A stretch of DNA of 38,380 nt from an uncultured Planctomycetaceae bacterium (GCA_903863885.1 CAIPEB010000651.1:1-38380), one strand, 5' to 3'; counted from the first letter of the stretch, positions 1-9,005 are shown. Program-made: numbers and translations. The notes: generated by a model not told the origin, from the sequence alone.

Positions 1-1617
1 CGACAAACACGAACCCCACCCGCCGCAAAGCGATGCCGGCCCGCTGAAAGTTCGCGCCGACTTTTTCGCGCGACCCGCCCGAAAACTAACATCGGCCTTC
101 GCTTGTTTAAGGTCTAGGGTGGCGGCAAGACTTGGTTCAGTTCGTTCCTCAGTCTCCGGAAGCCAGCGAGTCGAGTTCGGCGGTTGCTTATTGGGGTCGA
201 GGCGTTCCGATGTGGCGTTTTGGCCGGCGATGGGTAAAGCCTCGGGGCCCAACTGGCGGAAGAGGTGGGTGATGCCAGTGAGTTCCGTGACGATCACGCC
301 GCCGCTCAGCAGGATCGCAACGGCCACGACGGAGCGCAGCGGCCGGCGAAAGGGGGAGGCGGATCGCCTGCCGGGGAGGCGACCGTCGGGCGCCGCCGGT
401 GGTGCGAACGCCGCTCGCGGCTTGTTCACTACTGGCACCGACGTCACCTTGCCGTTGACCTGGAGTTCGTGCTGGCAACGAGCCAGCAGGTCGGCCACTT
501 CTTTCGCGGTCCGATAGCGTTCGTCGGCATTCTTGGCGTGCAACTTTTCGATGATCGCGCACAGCCAGTCGGGAACCTGGGGCAGAATCTGCCGAATTGG
601 GCGAGGTGTTTCATCGACGACTCTCTTCAACACGGCCACCGCATTTGGACCGCGAAATGGCGCTCGACCACATGCCATTTGATAGAGGACACTGCCCAGA
701 CTAAAGAGGTCTGCGCGATGATCGAGATCCTGTCCTAACGCCTGTTCCGGCGCCATATACATCGGCGTCCCGGCAATCGTGCCAGTGCGAGTCATGGTTG
801 CGTCGTCGGCGGCGCGGGCCAGGCCAAAGTCGGTAATCTTCACTTTTTGATCCGCGCCCGCTTCGATCAGAACATTGCCAGGCTTGATGTCACGATGAAT
901 TAGCCCCTTGTCGTGGGCGGCAGCGAGGCCCGCGGCCATCTGGCGGCCGAGATGCAGAATCTCCGGAACTTCGAGCGGTCCCGATGTATCGAGCTTCTGC
1001 TGGAGCGTCTGGCCCTCGACATACTCCATCACGAGGTAAGGCAGCGGCTGCTCTTCGACCGCATGCACCTGCACGATGTTCTCGTGCGCAATCGCTGCAA
1101 CCGAGCGTGCTTCACGCAGGAAACGCTTGCGTGGCGGTGACGTCAAGGCCAACTCCGGGTTCATTACTTTGACCGCGACATGCCGGTGGAGCTTCTCATC
1201 AAAGGCCTTGAAGACGATTCCGAACGCACCTTGTCCCAACACTTGCAGGATCTCGTAATGGCCGAGTCGGCCGATCGAGCGGGGGGTGGTCGACGGCTCC
1301 AGGAATCTCAGATCAGCACCCAGTTGCGCTTCGTCATCCTCGCCATCCCGGTGACACGAGTCCGTCGGTCTGCCCGCTGTAACGCTGCTCGACGACGAGA
1401 GCTCGGTGGTCGGCTGCACACGATTCATGGGTGGTGGGCTGAGCTGGTCGACCAACGGAACATTCAGGAACTGGCTGGACTGTTGATGGGATGCCAGCAA
1501 TTGCTCGAGCTGATTGCGAAGCGTGGCATCGCCGCAGCAAGCCTGATCGAGAAATGCTTGGCGTTGGGCTGAGTTCTGAATCTCGATCGCTTTCTCAAAA
1601 ATCTCGCGTTCGTTCAT
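1..1617 (-). CDS. Membrane-anchored Ser/Thr protein kinase (partial, runs off left edge)
   Basis: Eukaryotic-type (Hanks) kinase predicted to phosphorylate Ser/Thr in signalling. The frame starts at ATG 1617 and stays open to base 1, so the C-terminus is outside the window (539 codons seen). The N-terminus (about 1-50) is the short helical leader usual in planctomycete kinases (MNEREIFEKAIEIQ). The kinase domain spans about 121-380 and all key motifs are intact: glycine loop GQGAFG, VAIK-type lysine 150 (HVAVKV), catalytic loop HRDIKPGN with Asp243, DFG with Asp263, and the APE motif. A Pro-rich linker leads to one predicted transmembrane helix at about 428-446, so the rest should lie outside the cytoplasm. 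The last ~40 visible residues are Lys/Arg/Ser-rich and do not resemble a known sensor domain; a frameshift near the edge is possible. It lies 102 bases downstream of the ECF sigma gene and is probably cotranscribed with it. Confidence 0.93.
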   Translation of the reverse strand, partial: MNEREIFEKAIEIQNSAQRQAFLDQACCGDATLRNQLEQLLASHQQSSQFLNVPLVDQLSPPPMNRVQPTTELSSSSSVTAGRPTDSCHRDGEDDEAQLGADLRFLEPSTTPRSIGRLGHYEILQVLGQGAFGIVFKAFDEKLHRHVAVKVMNPELALTSPPRKRFLREARSVAAIAHENIVQVHAVEEQPLPYLVMEYVEGQTLQQKLDTSGPLEVPEILHLGRQMAAGLAAAHDKGLIHRDIKPGNVLIEAGADQKVKITDFGLARAADDATMTRTGTIAGTPMYMAPEQALGQDLDHRADLFSLGSVLYQMACGRAPFRGPNAVAVLKRVVDETPRPIRQILPQVPDWLCAIIEKLHAKNADERYRTAKEVADLLARCQHELQVNGKVTSVPVVNKPRAAFAPPAAPDGRLPGRRSASPFRRPLRSVVAVAILLSGGVIVTELTGITHLFRQLGPEALPIAGQNATSERLDPNKQPPNSTRWLPETEERTEPSLAATLDLKQAKADVSFRAGRAKKSARTFSGPASLCGGWGSCLS

Positions 1618-1719
1618 TATGGCTGTTCCGCTGAAATCCCAAGGAAAGCGTTGTCACCACTTTGGCAAAGGTCAATGCGCCGTGGTTCCCGGTCTTGCGC
1701 CAAGAAATCTACAAGAATG

Positions 1720-2289
1720 TCATTTTCCTTCAGTATCGCTGCCGGTCAGCTCGCGATGCAGCCAGGCCCGGGCGTAAGCCCAACGGCGGTCAGCCGTCCG
1801 ACGCGGGATTTTAAGGGCTTGGGCCGCTTCTGCGATGGTGAGCCCTGTGAAGTAACGCAGTTGCACCAAATCGGCGGCGATGCGGTCGGCCGCGGCGAGT
1901 TTGTCCAGGGCCTTGTCCAGGGCCAACAGGTCCTCGCGTGGCTCGACCCCTGCGACTTCTTCAACCAACAGGTCATGTCGGGCCATGTCGCCGCCCCGTT
2001 TCACCCGCTTCTTTCGCCTTGCCGCCTCGACCAGAATCCGCCGCATCGACTCGGCGGCCGCCGCGAAAAAGTGTCCCCGTGAATCCCACCGCATCGAAGC
2101 GTGTCCCACAAGGCGCAGATACGCCTCGTGCACCAAAGCCGTCGCCTGTAACGTCTGCCCCGGCTTCTCGTGGGCCAGCTTGGCCGCGGCGAGCTTCCGC
2201 AACTCTGCGTATACGAGCGGCAGCAGTTGCTCGGTCGCCGACGGGTCGCCGGATTCGATCTGCGAGAGGATGTGCTTAACGTCCGACAT
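1720..2289 (-). CDS. ECF-family RNA polymerase sigma factor (TIGR02999 type)
   Basis: A 189-residue extracytoplasmic-function sigma factor that would direct RNA polymerase to specific promoters. Region 2 covers about 8-100, with the family-typical stretches LPLVYAELRKLAAAKL, LVHEAYLRLV and FFAAAAESMRRILVEAAR. Region 4 (about 120-180) holds the helix-turn-helix (LTIAEAAQALKIPRRTADR followed by WAYARAWLHREL). The length and the SMRRILVEAARRKK signature match the large planctomycete/acidobacterial ECF group often placed beside Ser/Thr kinases. No anti-sigma factor is adjacent; the downstream kinase is the natural partner for control. The start is the ATG at 2289, about 29 bases below a plausible promoter. 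Confidence 0.93.
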   Translation of the reverse strand: MSDVKHILSQIESGDPSATEQLLPLVYAELRKLAAAKLAHEKPGQTLQATALVHEAYLRLVGHASMRWDSRGHFFAAAAESMRRILVEAARRKKRVKRGGDMARHDLLVEEVAGVEPREDLLALDKALDKLAAADRIAADLVQLRYFTGLTIAEAAQALKIPRRTADRRWAYARAWLHRELTGSDTEGK

Positions 2290-2324
2290 GTTGAGAATCT
2301 CGGCTGGAAAAGTATGGCACCCAG

Positions 2325-2355
2325 ATTATAGTGCCGCCACATGCCGAGGCGTCAA
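2325..2355 (-). promoter_or_regulatory. Sigma-70-like promoter for the sigma factor/kinase pair
   Basis: Read on the minus strand, TTGACG (2355-2350) is followed after 19 bases by a perfect TATAAT (2330-2325), with the sigma-factor start codon 35 bases further on. The spacer is two bases longer than ideal, so strength is uncertain. This is motif recognition only. Confidence 0.5.
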
Positions 2356-2932
2356 GGAAATGCGCAGGTGGATGCCGAGCTGTTCCGCAAAACCCGGGTC
2401 GCCCTGCGGCGTAGCGGTGAGGAGTCGCTCCAGTGAGATACTCAAAGGAACCCTGGGATACGCGGCCTGCGATTTAGCGATGGGCCACACGTTCTCCACC
2501 CGAGGGAATCAACAACATCGCTAGTTCTCACAGCCTGTGCGCCCAAAAAAGGGATCACCCCCCCCGAGCCCCACTCAGTCGCAATGGCACAAGCCGCGAA
2601 CGCCGAGTTCATAACTGCGGCAACTGGACAACGGCGCGCGGGCAATCGACCACATTTGAGAACGATACTCTCCATGGCTTCAATCCGCCGCCGCACCATT
2701 GACGCCATGGAGATATCATTCAGGGCGAGTTGGGGTCCAGTCGCCAGCTCCTCCACAGGAAATCGTATCGCTTCGACCGGAGCGGCACAGCGTTTCCGGT
2801 CGCTGCGTGTATGGCGAGCCTGGCTTGCCCGCTGTGGTAATCGGGCCAAAGCTTGAACGGGTTCGGCACCGGCAGCCACTCCGCTCGGCTGATGGTCCTC
2901 AATTTGGATAGCATCCGACTCTCGTCGACGTG
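2356..2932. other. Gene-free stretch, degraded
   Basis: Several short frames are open on both strands, but none has a convincing start, family motif or codon pattern. The plus-strand frame entering the repeat at 2933 is open from about 2892 and could be the ruined end of a gene. Nothing else is recognised. Confidence 0.4.
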
Positions 2933-3034
2933 GCAGCAACCTGTGAACACGCCTTCACACAAAGCGACATCTGGGAAACCGCAGGCGAAGCCCCAGTTCG
3001 AATAGGGCCTCCCCGGTCGGCGCACATCTTGCAG
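2933..3034 (+). repeat. 100-bp dispersed repeat, copy A
   Basis: About 82% identical by eye to 10254-10354. Both copies contain GTGAACACGCCTTCACAC (a small hairpin, GTGAA/TTCAC), a shared GCAGGCGAAG and the block GGCCTCCCCGGTCGGCG. In the same frame both encode a tail starting QQPVNTPSH and ending in Glu then stop. Here no intact gene lies upstream; in copy B the tail is fused to a thioredoxin-like gene. Confidence 0.75.
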
Positions 3035-3295
3035 ACGTTTCTCACGCAGTTCGGAAGCCAAGTGTTCGGAAGGGCCTGTAGATTCCGGGCATACCGAGCA
3101 TGCCCAGTCATCATTCTCACCTGCAACACTCGCTCCGTCTTATCAAAACACGACAGGCCGCCTGAGCAGTCCCGTCTGCAAATGGAGCAAGCAAGGAAAA
3201 GGGGGACGAACCAACAGACGAGCCGAAGCGAGCGACATCGGCAATTGTGCGACCGGTGCAGCCACCCAAGCCGGCCACGCCGTCAACCGACCATT

Positions 3296-3502
3296 TCACA
3301 CACCCTTCACGGGTCCGCCGCAGTGCGGACAAACGGCGGCTCGCACCGATATGAACTGTCCGCAATCAGGACAAGACCGGAGATTCGGATTGGTCACAGA
3401 GAGTCCGCTGGGCCGTCGCGTGGCAAGCAGCAACACCAGTCCAGCCACAAAGGCCCCGACGAGGCAGACCACTCCGAGGATCATGAAAACGGATATTGGC
3501 AT
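3296..3502 (-). CDS. Small membrane protein with C-terminal zinc ribbon
   Basis: A 68-residue protein. Residues 1-25 form one transmembrane helix (MPISVFMILGVVCLVGAF and on). After a short basic linker, the C-terminus is a rubredoxin-like zinc ribbon: CPDCG, eleven residues, CPHCG, giving four Cys ligands. Start: a strong Shine-Dalgarno (AGGAGG) lies about 8 bases before ATG 3502; a longer frame upstream lacks such a site. Small TM-plus-ribbon proteins are common and mostly uncharacterised; a role in membrane protein quality control or scaffolding is only a guess. A truncated second copy of the gene, lacking the ribbon, lies at 13686-13806. Confidence 0.7.
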   Translation of the reverse strand: MPISVFMILGVVCLVGAFVAGLVLLLATRRPSGLSVTNPNLRSCPDCGQFISVRAAVCPHCGGPVKGV

Positions 3503-3847
3503 GGACTCGACCTCCTGCCTTTCCTCGATCTGGAAACCCGGGTGCTCGGCCACAGCTTGGGCGGCATCGCGGGGCCCGCAATGGTGCCAACAGCGATAAG
3601 TGAACAAGCGGCGATCAATCTCAGGGTGCTGCGTTTCACGGTTGACTTCGCAGTTGCGGAGTTGGCTTGCTGCTCAGACGCCCCGGCGACGGACCTCCGT
3701 TCTCAGACACATGCGAGTTGCCAAGTCGGATCTGTCAGCTGCGATCACGTTCACAGCCTTGGCCCGCCAGTCCGTCCGCCTGTGAACAGACGGTCCGCCG
3801 CCCACTATGATACGCCAGCGATCGCCCGCTCGCACGCTGTCGCGGAT
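3503..3847. other. Gene-free stretch
   Basis: No supported gene, repeat or RNA seen. It separates the zinc-ribbon gene from the remnant of a secreted protein and is probably degraded coding sequence. Confidence 0.35.
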
Positions 3848-4159
3848 TCACGCACAACGGACGCGGGCCAGTGTGTGGACAAGGAGGACGGGTTGGCGGC
3901 AAACGTAGAGGTTCGTTCGCGTGACATTCGCCGCCTTGCAGTCACTCGCAGCGTTGTACGACAGCTGAGCCACAGTACGACTCGACGGCTCATCCGCCCC
4001 TTTCAGCAGCGGAAAGGTGGTCAGATCGAGCACGTTTATCGCCTCGGCCACCGTCGCGGGTGTACCCGTTTTCTTCTCATCCGCTGCCGACGCTTGTTCA
4101 ACGACGAGCGCACTACTACCCAAGAAGGCCATGATCCTTGCACATCGCAAGACGTCCAA
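3848..4159 (-). pseudogene. Remnant of a secreted protein (5' part only)
   Basis: The frame encodes a signal peptide-like start (MAFLGSSALVVEQASA, cut before ADEKK) and a short mature stretch: TPATVAEAINVLDLTTFPLL, then RTVAQLSYNAA and CKAA. This recalls the N-terminus of a recurrent planctomycete secreted family with a conserved VLDL-TFPL block followed by an alpha/beta domain. After CKAA the sequence loses protein-like character and ends in basic, Cys-rich residues, consistent with a frameshift and loss of the 3' part. The family link is from memory of the motif and is weak. Confidence 0.4.
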
Positions 4160-4429
4160 TCACCCACAACGAATGCAGCCGCTCATGACAATGTTCTCCG
4201 GAGACGAAGAGGCCAAGTCCCGGTCCCGGAAGCGGGACGGCGACGAATACCTCACCGACCAACTTCGCACACAATGCAACCACCGTAGTTTTCCGTGGAG
4301 CAATTTCGTGGCAGCCGCCCCAGCGGTCATTCAAGCGTTGCGGTCCTCATTCGCATGGAACCAGCTGACTTCGCCACAAGGCACGAGTGACCCGAGTACG
4401 CGACTCATGGCGCTGGACATTCGCTTCGA

Positions 4430-4651
4430 TCAGTTGAAACGGTCACGACGCTGAGTCAGATACACTTCCGCGTCCCGCTTCGCGAAGAACTGCTTGGCCA
4501 ATCCGAATTGTGGAATCCATCGATCGCAGGTCCAAAACAGGCGAATTGCATCTTCTTCCGCTGCCGCAGGATTCCGGCTCTCGCCGGCGAAACACAGATC
4601 ATCGCCACGGACGATCGCCCAACTCCCGCCGAGCTTTTCAACGGTCGCCAT
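4430..4651 (-). CDS. Small hypothetical protein, 73 residues
   Basis: It starts with MATVEKLGGSWAIVRGDD and is rich in aromatic and charged residues (RLFWTCDRWI, LAKQFFAKRDAE). No signal peptide, membrane helix or recognised family; the composition looks like a small soluble protein. Its ATG lies a few bases after the stop of the enolase-superfamily pseudogene, so it was probably the last gene of that transcript. It may be intact although its neighbour is dead. Confidence 0.5.
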   Translation of the reverse strand: MATVEKLGGSWAIVRGDDLCFAGESRNPAAAEEDAIRLFWTCDRWIPQFGLAKQFFAKRDAEVYLTQRRDRFN

Positions 4652-4656
4652 CAGGG

Positions 4657-5119
4657 TTATCCTCCGCATTCGATGTGGTCTCCCGCATTGGACATGACGG
4701 AGACCAAGTGCAGCACGCAGATGAAACCGAATCCTCCCGATAATTTCGAAATGCACTTCTTCCCCATGGTCTCCGCCATGCGAGCCACTTTCAGCGATCG
4801 GATCATCCCTCGGAAGTAATAATGATCCGGCTGTACGACATCCAACGCGTCTTGGGCCAGCAACCACCGAAAGGCGTAGATGCTGTGTTGCTGTTCACCT
4901 CCCGCAACTGGGATTTCCAGGCCGTCGGCCGCTTGTTTGGTTCCGTCCAACCAATCAAAGAACACCGGGTTCTTCGAAATAACGGTAGTGATATTGTTCC
5001 AGCTGTTCGCCCAAGCAAATCGCTTCCTGCACATCCTCGCAATGTCCGTTCGCGTCGGCATAAAGCGCCATGTCGTCGCCAAACGTCTCCCGGATGAGGG
5101 GCTCAAGCGATCGACGCAT
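4657..5119 (-). pseudogene. Enolase-superfamily (mandelate racemase-like) enzyme, 3' remnant with frameshift
   Basis: Two frames together rebuild the C-terminal barrel of an enolase-superfamily dehydratase. The first piece (about 5119-4975) reads PLIRETFGDDMALYADANG, then QYHYRYFEEP, carrying the metal-ligand Asp and Glu of the barrel strands. One extra base after the FEEP codons shifts the frame. The second piece continues with VFFDWLDGTKQAADGLEIPV, AGGEQ, ALDVVQPDHYY, GGFGFICVLHLVS and NAGDHIE. The N-terminal cap domain (about 150 residues) is absent; the fragment abuts the next gene within 20 bases. The substrate cannot be inferred; relatives act on sugar acids. Certain as a family, dead as an enzyme. 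Confidence 0.8.
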
Positions 5120-5138
5120 TCAGATCCAATGCCTTGAT

Positions 5139-5963
5139 CTAACGGACTGCACGGACCGCTTGAGCCAATTGGTTTGCTGCCGACAAGAATTGGGCAAACG
5201 CTTTGGGCGGTACTTGTTGAAGCTGATAGAAGACGATTAGCGTTCCGTCTTCTATAACGAGCGACAGTTTCGGGTTCTGATGAAACACCTGAAGCAGTGG
5301 AACAGCGATCACGCGTTCTGCGGTAGCGGGATCAGCACTTCCTATGCGAAAATGCCTGGGAAACTCAGGGGCAGACGGTACGTTGACTTGTTGAAAGGCC
5401 CCGAAAATCTGACTGAGCAACCGATCGCCGATACCCATTGGAAAAATAAAGAGATCGGGTAGATGTGGCACGAGTTCTGGAAACACAACCATTGACTCAT
5501 CGGCCTCGAATGAGACGGCCCCGTAGTCGTACGCGTAATAATAGTCGAGTGCAAAGTAGGGCAAGCTCTTGCCCACCGAGGCCAGCACGTTTCTTCCTTT
5601 GGCGGAAGTCGGATTTTGCATAAAGCTGATGGCCTTTAGCAGGTCCGTCATCGAACTGGATGCCTTCATGGAAAACTCGAGGTGCAACGATCCTGCCAGC
5701 TCAGCCAGGTCGACACTGCGTCGGGCTCGCTTTCGGGCTCCTCGCACCAGCAAAGCAATCGCGACGCCGGCGACAGACCACAAAGGCGCAGTCAGCCCGA
5801 TGGGAGCTGATACATTGCTGTTCTTTGTGATTTGGAAGGCAACCATCGCGACCACCAGTGCTGCCACAGGAAACAAGACTATCCCCAATACACCCCACCA
5901 AAAAAGACGGTTGTAAAATCGATATCGCTGACGTGCTGCGTTGACGGATTGATCCTGATTCAT
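5139..5963 (-). CDS. Membrane protein of unknown function, 274 residues
   Basis: Two predicted transmembrane helices near the N-terminus (about 20-45 and 55-73) are followed by a basic cluster (RGARKRARRS) that should face the cytoplasm. The remaining ~190 residues form a soluble domain rich in hydrophobic beta-like segments, e.g. SLPYFALDYYYAYDYG, MVVFPELVPHLPDLFIFPMG and LSLVIEDGTLIVFYQLQQ. No catalytic motif is recognised. Codon use is consistent and the frame is clean, so it is a real gene. It ends next to the enolase remnant and may have formed an operon with it. Confidence 0.75.
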   Translation of the reverse strand: MNQDQSVNAARQRYRFYNRLFWWGVLGIVLFPVAALVVAMVAFQITKNSNVSAPIGLTAPLWSVAGVAIALLVRGARKRARRSVDLAELAGSLHLEFSMKASSSMTDLLKAISFMQNPTSAKGRNVLASVGKSLPYFALDYYYAYDYGAVSFEADESMVVFPELVPHLPDLFIFPMGIGDRLLSQIFGAFQQVNVPSAPEFPRHFRIGSADPATAERVIAVPLLQVFHQNPKLSLVIEDGTLIVFYQLQQVPPKAFAQFLSAANQLAQAVRAVR

Positions 5964-6191
5964 CGATCAACCTTCCCGAAAATTCAAACTAAGAAGCAGG
6001 GTGAGCTGAAAAACTCGAAGCCAGCATTCGAAAAACACTGGGCCCTACGGCGCTATTGAAGAAGGAGTCTATTCGCGACTCGGAATCTCTTCAAGTGATC
6101 ACCCACCAATAAACTGATCCGTCAACAAATGACGGGATCTTCGGGCCCGCAGAGCGTGTGCAGATTCCGCTCAGTTCCGGGCCGGCGGCAA

Positions 6192-6950
6192 CTAGCCCCT
6201 CATTCCCGTGAACACTTCGAGCATGAAGTCGTCGTCCCAGCCGCACGCGCGGCGTTTCATGACAACACTGGCTTTGCTCGGATGCTGCTTTAGCAATGAC
6301 AAGGTCAGCCGATTCAGCCAGGCAAGGTTCTCTCGAGGGCAGATGTCGCGCGCACGTACTTCGTCCTCGCGATAAGTCATGTCCAAACACCAGTGGCAAC
6401 TGTTCTCGATGTTCCAGTCGCTGCGCACCGCATGGGTGAACTGCTTGACCCTTAACGGGCAGGCTGCTGATGAAGTACCGCATGTCATTTGTTTCTTTGC
6501 CGTCGCGGATGCTCCAGAGCATGGCAATGCCGATTGAGCGCAACCCGGCCCAAAGATGCAACCCCGGCAAATTGCTCGAGCAAGGCATCTGTGCGTACGT
6601 CCGATGCTCGGTACGGCCGTGCTTCGTTTCGGTGGTATCGATGCGACGAGCACCGATGCCGCGAAAGTCGTTTGACATCTGTTCCTGGAAATAGTCGGCC
6701 ACGGCCTTGTGTGTGCCCCGCTGGTTTTTCTTCAGCGCGAGAACGAAATCTGCTTCCGCATCGACGATCTGCTTGGCAATGGCGCGCTGAGTCCCCATCG
6801 CGTCGATGGTCGCGATCGCTCCGCGCAGATCGACGAGCCAAAGAACCTCGGGAATCGCTGTGATTTCGTTGGATTTGTCGTCGGTCGCTGCCCGCCCCAA
6901 GGAAAGTCCATCTTCGCTGGCCCATAGGCTTACCGAATGTAAATCGCCGG
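6192..6950 (-). pseudogene. ISAs1-family transposase remnant (5' truncated, frameshifted)
   Basis: DDE transposase of the ISAs1 group. The ISAs1 core is plain: TDDKSNEITAIPEVL, LRGAIATIDAMGTQ and FVLALKKNQ, preceded in frame by GLSLGRAA. It continues to MRYFISSL, then the frame shifts near 6455 and resumes as VKQFTHAVRSDWNIENSCHW, LDMTYREDEVRARD and NLAWLNRLTLSLLK to a stop at 6192. The family is usually about 370-400 residues; the first ~120 are missing, so the element is inactive. No terminal inverted repeats were found. Confidence 0.85.
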
Positions 6951-7454
6951 GGTGTGGCTTCGCACCGCGGCGTGGCTCACGCCACGGGGCGCGACGCGAG
7001 CATCTTCACATAAGCGCGCATGAAGGGAGCCGTGTACCCGGAGTATGACCGTCTCGACAAGCGTGTGGTCCCGTGTCGGCAGGTTGTCGAAGTCCGTTGG
7101 TGGCCGCGCCGGCAGCTCTGAGCCGGAGCGAAAGAACGACCGGTTCAATTCGCCGGTTGCTTTTGAGCGGGTGATACGGCGCACAATCCAAGGTGTTCCG
7201 CAATGCCCGCACGTCGGCCGTCGATGAGACGCAGTGCTCCATATGGCTCTGCCAGTGCAATCGCTCACGCCACCGAACACACACCGCTCGACTGACAAGA
7301 ACGGCCTGATTCCATTCATCTACATCGAACAACCCGGCTGGTCACCGAAGCCCGCTTTCCTGAGTACCAGCCTCCTCGATAGAATCACGTTCCACTGCAG
7401 GATTTCCAGGCCGGCTGTATTGGGTGGAGTGGAGCGAGGCGCGGGAGTGGCGTC
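6951..7454. other. Gene-free stretch containing one dispersed repeat
   Basis: Between the transposase remnant and the LRR gene. It holds copy 1 of the 150-bp repeat (7110-7259). The rest shows only short overlapping frames; no promoter could be assigned for the downstream operon. Confidence 0.4.
7110..7259 (-). repeat. 150-bp dispersed repeat, copy 1
   Basis: Read on the minus strand, it matches the plus strand at 12196-12345. The first ~70 bases are about 86% identical, the remainder less. Shared blocks include GAGCACTGCGTCT and GGCATTGCGGAACACCTTG. Two frames stay similar between copies (one with ALRNTL, one with CGHCGTP/CRHCGTP), so it may be a decayed short gene or a non-coding repeat. 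Confidence 0.7.
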
Positions 7455-8129
7455 ATGTCCGAGACCTACGGTATTTACGTGCTCGGCGCAGGCGTTCTGC
7501 TGGCACTGGCCGGATACGTGTGGCTGCTCCTCCGCGCATGGCGTCTCAGCTGGCGTTGGACCTTGGCCCTCCTGCTCTTTCCACCCGCCACGCTCATCTT
7601 TCTGTGTGTCGAGTTCCGGCGAGTGACAGTTCCTGCCACGGTCTTGTTGCTTGGTTTGTTCCTCGCGGCTGGCACCGTGGGACTCAATCTGGTCCTTTCG
7701 CACTACATTGACCTGGGGCCTCGCGAGAAAGATGTTGACGGCGAGCTGCACATAACCCTCACGGGCTGGGACAAGCAAACGAAGGACTACGCATTGCTGG
7801 TGAGGAAGCCGGAAACAGTCGTCCTTCAGATGGCCAACGCCGACGTCACCGACGATATACTCAGACATCTGTCGGGGCTCAAGAGGCTGCAAGAACTTGA
7901 TCTCAACGACACGCAGATCAGCGACGGCGGACTTCACATCTTGGCGGAACTTCCCTATCTCCGTGTGCTGCGGCTGCGCGGCACCAAAGTAACCGATCAG
8001 GGCTTTCGCGATCACTTGCTTGGCAAGAAATCGCTGCTTGAACTCGATGCCCGCGAAACAACCATCACGTCGAAGACGCTGCGCGAGTGGAGGAATATCA
8101 AGAAGGATCAGCGCCGTTATCTCAAGTAG
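7455..8129 (+). CDS. Membrane protein with leucine-rich repeats
   Basis: A 224-residue protein. Three hydrophobic segments (about 8-28, 34-53, 60-80) anchor it in a membrane. After residue ~110 come three to four leucine-rich repeats of the planctomycete type: LSGLKRLQELDLNDTQISDG, LAELPYLRVLRLRGTKVTDQ, then a degenerate one with SLLELDARETTITS. LRRs of this sort bind protein partners. The next gene, a lipase, begins 15 bases after the stop, so the two are an operon; the LRR may tether or regulate the lipase, but that is inference. Confidence 0.85.
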   Translation: MSETYGIYVLGAGVLLALAGYVWLLLRAWRLSWRWTLALLLFPPATLIFLCVEFRRVTVPATVLLLGLFLAAGTVGLNLVLSHYIDLGPREKDVDGELHITLTGWDKQTKDYALLVRKPETVVLQMANADVTDDILRHLSGLKRLQELDLNDTQISDGGLHILAELPYLRVLRLRGTKVTDQGFRDHLLGKKSLLELDARETTITSKTLREWRNIKKDQRRYLK

Positions 8130-8144
8130 AGAAAGGAAGGCACC

Positions 8145-9005
8145 ATGGCTTATGCCCTGTACGAAGACGCCTTCGGCGATTCTCGCAATGCGCAGGCCCT
8201 GGCATGCGCGGCGGATTACGCCTATTTGCCGGAAGCGGAGGCAGTGGCGAAGTTTAAGAGTGACTTCGGGATGGCGGCGAGGCTCGTGAGCGCCGATAAC
8301 ACGCAGGCCTACGTTTGCACGAGCGACGACCACATTGTCGTTGCGTTCCGAGGTACTGAGTCTCCGACGAGCATCGAAGGGCTAAAGGACTGGCTGCTGA
8401 CCGACGCCGTGAACCTGCTGATGATACCTGAAGGGCGTCTGGGCACGGATCTTGTCGCGGCGGGCGTGGCCGCGCGGTTTCACCAGGGATTCGTCAACGC
8501 GATTGCCGAGATCTGGGAACCCGTCTATCAGGCGGTCGACGGGGAACTCAGGAAATCCGATCGTCCGCTCTGGGTGACAGGGCACAGTTTGGGTGGCGCA
8601 CTGGCACTGCTGGGCGGCTGGCTATTTCACCGCAAGATGATCTCGGTACACCAGATCTACACATTCGGTGGTCCGATGATCGGGAATGCCGAGGCTGTTG
8701 CGGCAATCGATCGTGAATTCAAAGGCAAGATCTTCCGCTTTGTGCATTCCCCTGATCCTGTGCCGCGGCTGCCGATGATGAGCCTGATTGCCAATCAATA
8801 CAGCCACTGCGAGAAAGAAGTTCTTGTTGGGGAGGGCGCCGTCGGCCAGGACTTGCTCGCGCCCTTCCGGACACTGGCCGGCAAGGCGGTCGATGGCGTG
8901 CTCAACGCCACGCTCATCGACGACGTCTGGAACGACATTGCCGCCCGCGTCGCGGCCCACGGCATGGCAAGCTACCGCAAGCTGATCGACTCGCTGCTCA
9001 AGTGA
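8145..9005 (+). CDS. Class 3 lipase (alpha/beta hydrolase)
   Basis: A 286-residue triacylglycerol-lipase-type hydrolase. Motifs: oxyanion strand HIVVAFRGTES (about 63-73); nucleophile elbow GHSLGGALA with Ser148; the family-typical YTFGGPMIGN; catalytic Asp204 in HSPDPVPRLP; likely catalytic His221 in NQYSHCEKE. No signal peptide is seen, so it is predicted cytoplasmic or membrane-associated through its LRR neighbour. A purine-rich ribosome site (GAAAGGAAGG) lies just before the ATG. The natural ester substrate is unknown. Confidence 0.92.
   Translation: MAYALYEDAFGDSRNAQALACAADYAYLPEAEAVAKFKSDFGMAARLVSADNTQAYVCTSDDHIVVAFRGTESPTSIEGLKDWLLTDAVNLLMIPEGRLGTDLVAAGVAARFHQGFVNAIAEIWEPVYQAVDGELRKSDRPLWVTGHSLGGALALLGGWLFHRKMISVHQIYTFGGPMIGNAEAVAAIDREFKGKIFRFVHSPDPVPRLPMMSLIANQYSHCEKEVLVGEGAVGQDLLAPFRTLAGKAVDGVLNATLIDDVWNDIAARVAAHGMASYRKLIDSLLK

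Noticed and set aside
2930-4288. A 452-codon plus-strand open frame
   Set aside because: Composition is Arg/Ser/His-rich without hydrophobic core, it starts within a dispersed repeat, and it overlaps the well-supported minus-strand zinc-ribbon gene.
7320-8333. A 337-codon minus-strand frame
   Set aside because: Antisense to the LRR protein and the lipase start, both of which have family motifs; shadow frame of GC-rich coding sequence.
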